From contig JAFISE010000003.1 in assembly GCA_022560025.1 (NCBI GenBank), positions 473,154 to 537,153 on the forward strand: a DNA stretch of 64,000 nucleotides. The letters run 5' to 3'. Shown here in pieces: positions 58,423-64,000 of the stretch; position 1 is the first letter of the stretch; the number at the start of each line of letters is the position of its first letter. Source of the stretch: Stagonosporopsis chrysanthemi (Eukaryota; Ascomycota; Dothideomycetes; Pleosporales; Didymellaceae). The notes below the pieces were generated by a model. That model was not told where the DNA came from. It ran no database searches and saw only the letters and a list, made by a program, of their open reading frames with translations. Made by a program: the position numbers and the translations under genes.

Positions 58423-60141
58423 TTACCAGCGTGCTCGACCGCGTCCTCTCCCACTGTGACCGCGTCCACGACCACCGCCACGACCACCTCCACGACCTCT
58501 GTAACCGCCTCTGCTTCCGCCCCTTCCGCCCCTACCAGATCGCTGTTCCTCTGGTCTGGGACCGGCTTGCATGCGTTGTGCTCGTTCCTCTGCTGACGCA
58601 TGGAAAGCATTAGGGATCTGCAATAAGTCGCAAAAAGCTTGCGTGTGTGGATTGTCGTATTCTTGCGGCTCTTCTTCAACGTGGTTGCCTTGAGACGGAT
58701 CGTGGACAGGTGCGGTCTGTGCGAAGTCATGCGGTATGGTCATTCTCCCAGGCTTGACAATATTCTCTTCGACCCAAGTGATCTGCTCCTCGATGAGAGG
58801 TCTGTAGTAGGCATCTCCCTTGTCGGCAGTTACTTGCGCGGCTGGATCACCGACCTGCAGATCGCCAGCAAAGACACGTGTAATTGCGAGCCACTCTGTG
58901 TCGTACTCTAGTTGTAGTGGCCTTTGCAGATCACCGGGTGAGTGTGGTGTGATATCTAACAGCTGCAAGAAATGTCTCTTTGGTAAGCACTTGTCGAGCG
59001 CCAGAAATTTGGTGGTTGTGTTTGTGATGTCTTTAGGAAACGGCAAAGTCTCTGCTTTTTCAAAGTTTGAGCGCGCGAATGAGGCTGGTAACAAGTCTCT
59101 CAATTCGTCAGGAACAACTGCCTGCCCGTTGGGCTTCTCCGATTCTTTGGGCATGCCTATCGCAGTGACTGAAGTCGGCGCAGGCTCATCATCATCGTCC
59201 ATATCAAGATCGATCTCGGCATCGTTTTTGGGCGCGTCTATTGGTGTGCTGTCAAGGTCAAGGTCAAGGTCAAGGTCGATCTCACCGTCGTTCTTTACAG
59301 GAGCAGCGCTGGTAGCAACTTCAGGTACTGTTGGCTGTGACCCACCTTCGTGTTGCCATATGCCGCTAAACTTGCAATGCATGTGTGCACTGAACCAGTG
59401 TGGTGGTCGTAGACGCTCCAGGACTGTTGTCGCTGCAGCGCTCCCAAGTGTGCCATCCTTGGCTTCCTGCTCGAAGTCGGGCTTCCACTTGAACAGCTGT
59501 TGATGGTTGCCTTTCCATTCCATACTGCGCGGCCAGTCGTGGCTCAAGCCAACATCGACCTGTGTCCTGATCTGCAGAAGCTTGCGCACATCTAGTTCAC
59601 GTACGTGGTAGATGCTTCTGATATCGTCGCTGTTATATGGTACTCGCTCGTAATGTGGCTTCTTGTAGTTGTAACCTTTCCATATTCCTGAGAGACCAGC
59701 GATGCGAAGAGGACCCAGCTTGACTACGTTCGCAGCGCCCATGTAGTAGATCTTGGGCGCAGCCCAGCCGCCATAGTACAGCTCCCACATGTAGTTGCTG
59801 GCTTCGTGGTTCCCTCCGATGAAGATTGTCAGGTATGGTGCAGTGCGTACGCCTGAGTAGTATTCGTGGAAGTCGTGCATATCATAATATTTCGAAGGCA
59901 TGGAGACGGCTTTCAAATCGGACGCATTGCGAACGGCCTACCTTGTTAGCTGGCGTCTAGTGTTGGTACTATTGGCGCGTACCTGGAAGTCTCCTCCAAT
60001 AATGAGAAGGTCGACATCTGGCCAGCCTTTGAGCTCGCAGGCTTTTGCGACCGAAGCATAGATTGAATGCAGTACTCCGTGACCGCAACCCTCGACTGCT
60101 ATGCGCAAGCCTTGCGCCTCGAGTAGTGTGGGAGCAGCCAT
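58423..60141 (-). CDS. DBR1: RNA lariat debranching enzyme DBR1
   Basis: Two exons (59983-60141, 58423-59937) encode 557 residues. DBR1 cuts the 2'-5' bond of intron lariats in the nucleus. Metallophosphoesterase motifs are intact: EGCGHGVLHSIY, LIIGGDFQAVRNASDLKAV, IGGNHEASNYMWEL (about 94-107), LSHDWPRSMEWKGN (about 184) and FSAHMHCKF (HMH at 238-240). The usual Asp in HGELD is His here, but it is not one of the metal ligands. After residue 270 an acidic linker repeats EIDLD. The Dbr1 C-terminal domain then follows (FLALDKCLPKRHFLQLLDI, EWLAITRVF). The last 40 residues are an RGG/RG tail. Confidence 0.95.
59251..59280. repeat. Hexanucleotide repeat (GTCAAG)4 inside DBR1
   Basis: Four perfect GTCAAG units followed by GTCGAT encode the alternating Asp-Leu run of the DBR1 linker. 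Confidence 0.85.
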
Positions 60142-60368
60142 AGTTGTACTGCGACGCAATCAATTCACGGATGAAATTGAAAGTCACCACACCCTGAGTC
60201 GGTTGCACATCAGCAGTTGTGGTCGAGGTAGAGCAGTCGCAAAGTAGAGAGCTCGAGCTCAAGTGTTCACTAGCGCGCGCCGGAAGTCTTTCAAAAGTCC
60301 GCAGGTGAGACCTTGATGGTCCACCAACAGCACTTCACGACCATCACCAAACGGCAAACATCACAGCC
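60142..60368. promoter_or_regulatory. Shared DBR1/RPR2 upstream region
   Basis: Only 227 bp separate the divergent ATGs of two RNA-processing genes. No specific site was identified. Confidence 0.5.
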
Positions 60369-60947
60369 ATGAAGCTGCCAGAACTTGTGGAGCGAAGATC
60401 CAACTTTCTTCGAGAAGCTGCGCACATGCTAGCAGTGTCATCACCTACGACATCCGCATGTTTGGGTGCGGCGCAGGACCTGCTTATTGCAGATGCAGAG
60501 CTGGAGCTGCAACCGAAAGAAGTCGATGCACTTCGACGAGCATTTTGCGGTGCCTGCGGCAACCCAATGATTGCAGGATGGTCTTGCAAAGTTGCTCACC
60601 AGACTGGAAATAAGAGGGTGCGAAAGGAGAAGAAGCCTTTCAAAGAGGCGACACGGCCGGCAAAGCAGATTACATACACTTGCTTGAGATGCGAACGACA
60701 AACAATACAAACTTTGCAAGCAAGACCAGCGAAACATGTTAAGAAATCGACAGCTCGGAAACCGTCGCAGCCGTTGCCAGAGCCCAGGCAGCAGACTCAA
60801 CAAGTCAACAAGTCGGTCAAATCTGTCAACGCAAGCAGCAAGGAGAGAAAGAAGGCTCGAAAAGGCGGTCTTGCGGCGATGCTCGAGAAGACCAAATCCC
60901 AGAATTCTAACCAAGGCGGCTTCGACTTGATGGACTTTGGCATGTGA
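60369..60947 (+). CDS. RPR2: RNase P/MRP protein subunit of the RPR2/RPP21/SNM1 family
   Basis: Single exon, 192 residues. Rpr2/Rpp21 stabilises RNase P RNA for tRNA 5' processing, and its paralogue Snm1 serves RNase MRP. The N-terminal helix pair (LVERRSNFLREAAHMLAVSS) is followed by a zinc ribbon: CGACGNPMIAGWSC, then YTCLRCERQ. Lys-rich stretches follow, and the C-terminus is GGLAAMLEKTKSQ then FDLMDFGM. The end of the protein resembles fungal RPR2-domain proteins more than yeast Snm1, but the split between the two cannot be settled by eye. It lies head-to-head with DBR1. Confidence 0.88.
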   Translation: MKLPELVERRSNFLREAAHMLAVSSPTTSACLGAAQDLLIADAELELQPKEVDALRRAFCGACGNPMIAGWSCKVAHQTGNKRVRKEKKPFKEATRPAKQITYTCLRCERQTIQTLQARPAKHVKKSTARKPSQPLPEPRQQTQQVNKSVKSVNASSKERKKARKGGLAAMLEKTKSQNSNQGGFDLMDFGM

Positions 60948-61107
60948 GCGGCTCTTCGTAGGGCTGAGAAAAGAAGGTTCCAGGGACCTCAATGCCCCGC
61001 CACTGCAGAAATCCGTCATACCGCCGCCCCGCGCCGGCTCGCGACTTTTTCTGGCAGGCATTTTACCAGCACAACGACTTTCACCACACACCACATACAT
61101 ACTCAAA

Positions 61108-62647
61108 ATGGCCGAACACAAGAGTCTCGCGATCGATCTCTTCGAGGATATGGGCCGCAAGGTCGCCGAAGCGAGCGGACAGCAGGATGAGGACGATTCC
61201 AGGGTTGTCGACGAGATCGAGAGTTTGTGCATGAACTGCCACGACAATGTGAGTCCGCTCACTACAGCCACATGCGCATGTAGCTGATTACTTTCAGGGC
61301 ATGACACGCCTTCTTCTCACCAGGATTCCCTTCTTCCGCGAAATCGTCATCATGTCCTTCGAGTGCCCGCACTGCCACTTCCGAAACTCCGAGATCCAAC
61401 CTGCTGGCGAGATCCAGCAGCGCGGTGTCAAGTTCACCGTCCGCGTTGACAGCACAGACGACCTCAGCAAGCAGGTCGTCAAGAGCGACACTGCGTTGTT
61501 CAGGGTGGAGGACATTGACTTGGAAATCCCTCCCGGTCGTGGACAGCTCACGAACCTTGAGGGTATCCTCTCCATGGTCGCGCAAGATTTGGAACAGAAG
61601 CAGGACGAGAGGAGAGAGAAGATGCCAGAGGTTGCACCGCAGATCCAGAAGGTTATTGATACCCTCAAGGCAATGGCGGCTGGCGAGAAGCTGCCTTTCA
61701 AGGTCACAATCGACGACCCGGCTGGCAACTCGTCGATCGAGCCTCCTAACCAGCTTTCCGCTGGGAAGTACTCTCGCCACGAATACGCAAGAAGCGCGGC
61801 GCAGAACGAGGCGCTCGGCCTGGGCGACACAAGCGGGCAACAGGAGGCGCCACTGAACGTCGAGGCACCTGCCACTGAGATTCGGCCAGAGTACCAGGCC
61901 CGCCAGATGTACCCTGAGATGCCTTCTGCTCACCAGCCCATGGTGAACAACGTGGACGAGGACGACATTGTTGAGAACCAGGTCTACTCGTTCCCAGCAA
62001 CGTGCCCAGGATGCACCTTGTCGTGCGCCACGAACATGAAGATGGTCAACATCCCCCACTTCAAGCAGGTCGTTCTCATGTCTACCGTGTGCGAGCATTG
62101 CGGATACCGAAGCAACGAGGTCAAGACTGGAGGCGAGGTACCAGCAAAGGGCCGTCGCATTACCGTGAATATCCATAACAAGGAAGACATGTCGCGCGAC
62201 ATCCTCAAATCTGAGTCTTGCGCCATGTCTTGCCCTGAGCTCAACCTCAGCGTCGAGCCCGGCACATTGGGCGGCAGGTTCACGACGGTTGAGGGGCTGC
62301 TGACGCAAGTGCGCGACGATCTGCGCTCGTCTATTTTCGACGTTGGTGACGGTGGAGATTCGATGGACATGTCGTCAAAGAGCAAGTGGAACGACTTTTT
62401 TACTCTGTTGGGCTCTGCCATTGACGGCAACGAGAAGTTCACAGTGATCCTTGAGGACCCTCTCGCGAGCAGCTACATCCAGAGCTTCACTGCGCCAGAG
62501 CCCGATCCGCAGATCCAGGTTGTGGACTACGACCGCACGGAGGAGGAAGAGGAAGAGCTTGGGCTGAAGGACATGAAGACAGAGGGGTACGAGGAGGAAC
62601 ATGCTGCGGAGCAGGCAGCGGAGAAGGCAGCGGCCAACGAGGCGTAA
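61108..62647 (+). CDS. ZPR1: Zinc-finger protein ZPR1
   Basis: Two exons (61108-61248, 61298-62647) give 496 residues. ZPR1 is an essential eukaryotic chaperone for eEF1A folding that shuttles to the nucleus. It has two ZPR1 modules, each a C4 finger plus a beta/alpha domain. The first finger is SLCMNCHDNG with FECPHCHFRNSEIQ. The second is ATCPGCTLSC with VCEHCGYRSNEVKTGGEVP. The duplicated phrases GEIQQRGVKFTVRV and AKGRRITVNIHN mark the two halves. The C-terminus is acidic (EEEEEELGLKD, then Ala/Glu rich). The 49-nt intron falls just after the first CxxC, and its removal is needed to bring the first finger together. Confidence 0.97.
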
Positions 62648-62885
62648 GCTGACGGTGAAAAGTTTAGATTTTGTTGTTCTCTTGCATTGCATTTGGGATG
62701 GGGGGGGGGGGCATGCTTAGATACCAGGGCTTCGCCAGCCACAATGGGGAATTACGACCTTGACTTGGTTTTTTTTCTTGTGACCTGTTTGCACATGGTG
62801 GTAGGGCGATTGTATGTGTGCTGCCGGCCTTCATGATGGCGACTGCAATGCGTTGGGTGCGTGAAATGCCTGACTGTCTGTCTCC

Positions 62886-63505
62886 TCACCCAGCCAGCGG
62901 ATTTGCGTGGATTGTGACCTTCTCAATGACAATCTTCTCCTGCGGGCGCGACTTCTTGTCCACGGGGACTTTCTCAATATCGTCCAGCACCTCGTGCCCC
63001 TCCAAGACCTTGCCAAAGACTGTGTTCTTGCCGTCGAGGTGCGGGGCGGGCGCGAAGGTGATGAAGAACTGGCTGCCATTCATATTGGGGCCCTTGTTGG
63101 CCATGCTGAGTATGCCCCGCGCATTGTGCCGCAGCGCGGGCGAGAACTCGTCCTCGAAGAGCGCGCCGTCATTGAAGATGGAGGTGCTGGTCTTTGATTT
63201 GGGGTCGGAGGCGGGCGCGCCGCCCTGGACCATGAAGGCGGGGATCAGGCGGTGGAAGGGCGAACCATGGTAGAAGGCCGAGGCGCACAGGGCCAGGAAG
63301 TTCTCGGCGGTGCGGGGCGTGGCCTCGCAGAACAGCTCGAGCTTGATGTCGCCCTTGGTGGTGTGCAGCTGCGGCGCGGTTAGTCAGCACGGCCGGGGAG
63401 ACGAGAAACGGGGGAGCAGCGAGAGGTGACGACGGCGGGCAGCTGGAGAGCCCAGACGCGCCTGTCAGACGGGGGCGTGGCCAGGGCACTCACAGTAACG
63501 GACAT
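62886..63505 (-). CDS. Cyclophilin, PPIL3/CYP10-like peptidyl-prolyl isomerase
   Basis: Two exons (63494-63505, 62886-63368) give 164 residues. Cyclophilins of this class isomerise proline peptide bonds and associate with the spliceosome. The product begins MSVTLHTTKGDIKLELFCEA. Core motifs are FHRLIPAFMVQGG, GILSMANKGPNMNGSQFFIT and HLDGKNTVFGKVLEG. The active-site Arg (FHRLIP), the Gln of MVQGG and the Phe of QFFIT are present. The usual Trp is His (PHLDG), normal for PPIL3-type proteins. The loop after MVQGG is Ser/Lys rich (APASDPKSKTSTSI) and differs from animal PPIL3. The 12-nt first exon is typical for this family. Confidence 0.92.
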
Positions 63506-64000
63506 GGTGACGGGGCTGCGGGCAGAGCTGATCGGGCAAGCGTGCGTACATAGCTTCGAACCCCACTGGTGCTTGGGGCTTGGGGCTTGGGGCTTGGGGC
63601 GTAGGTGCGCAGGCGGGCGGGCGGGCTGCCAGTGCGAATCTGATGGAGCGCAACGGCTGGCGACGTGCAGCGCCGCTTACGGTGTGCTGTGCACTGTGCT
63701 TGCGAGCTCCCTGCCCTGGGCCATTGTCGCCGACGAGCGTGCGCCGAGCCCTGAATCCCCTCGGCCACAGCCTGCAGCGAGTGTGCCGCAAGTGTGCCGC
63801 GAGTGTGCAGTCTTGTGTCACCGCCGGCGTGCCTGTCCGCGCCCGCAAGCTAGCCCTCGAGCTGTGGACCCTCGCCGTCACCACCAGCCCGCCGTGGCTG
63901 GCCCCGACACCACCGCGCACCGCGCACCGCCGCACCGCCGCACCACGACTCTCCCCAGCGCGCTGCCTGCCCGCGCCAGCAGCAATCGCCCGCCAGCCCG
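63506..64000. other. GC-rich right edge, no gene seen
   Basis: Cyclophilin upstream DNA, very GC-rich, with a CTTGGGG tandem repeat (about four units, 63572-63599) and CACCG-rich runs near the end. Open frames here reflect GC content and have no domain. Confidence 0.45.
63572..63599. repeat. Tandem repeat (CTTGGGG)4
   Basis: Four perfect 7-bp units of CTTGGGG lie about 70 bp upstream of the cyclophilin start. Confidence 0.85.

Noticed and set aside
61262..62308. 348-codon minus-strand open frame
   Set aside because: It is antisense to the well-supported ZPR1 gene, is Leu/Val/Arg rich from codon mirroring, and has no domain.
63465..63935. 156-codon minus open frame at the right edge
   Set aside because: Open only because of high GC content, overlaps the CTTGGGG repeat, and is not protein-like.

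Overview
This window is nuclear DNA from a filamentous ascomycete (Pezizomycotina), most likely a Dothideomycete. The evidence is many short GT-AG introns (mostly about 48-90 nt) with CTAAC/CTGAC-like branch points, typical Pezizomycotina gene families (a CTF1/FarA-type Zn2Cys6 regulator, MEP ammonium transporter, HIR1, MOB2, IML2), and about 2 genes per 5 kb on both strands. No rRNA, tRNA, CRISPR array, intact transposon or secondary-metabolite cluster was recognised. The class-level placement is inference.

Layout. 0-7 kb: a partial low-complexity gene at the left edge, RPL26, a membrane-anchored mitochondrial hotdog thioesterase, and a large kelch/one-TM surface protein. 7-11 kb: gene-poor. 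11-22.5 kb: a housekeeping block with LEO1 and MOB2 (divergent), ARF1, HIR1, a U1-type zinc-finger protein and a MAPEG protein (divergent). 22.5-27.3 kb: gene-poor, with scattered gene relics and short repeats. 27.3-44 kb: a CTF1-like regulator, ethanolamine kinase, a MEP2-type ammonium transporter, TFB4, a Baeyer-Villiger-type monooxygenase and an Mpv17/PMP22 protein. 45-54.9 kb: PGK1, SEM1 and IML2 (divergent), a small hypothetical gene, an MFS sugar transporter and TMA7. 55-64 kb: a frame-broken amidohydrolase, a small hypothetical gene, DBR1 and an RPR2-family gene (divergent), ZPR1 and a PPIL3-like cyclophilin, ending in GC-rich DNA.

The genes do not form an obvious pathway cluster. Most serve core processes: chromatin and transcription (LEO1, HIR1, TFB4), RNA processing (DBR1, RPR2-like, U1-type zinc finger, PPIL3-like), translation (RPL26, TMA7, ZPR1), trafficking and polarity (ARF1, MOB2), mitochondria (Mpv17 family, IML2, thioesterase) and metabolism (PGK1, EKI1, MEP2, sugar transporter).

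Exon structures were worked out by hand from splice signals, reading phase and family similarity. They are predictions without transcript support. I did not find a convincing new biological system. The most unusual items are a 43-residue repeat in the kelch protein tail, an amidohydrolase with a broken frame and substituted metal ligands, a stopless 54-nt intron in the MAPEG gene, an 18-nt microexon in IML2, an RGG tail on DBR1, and two short coding-like stretches that switch frame.
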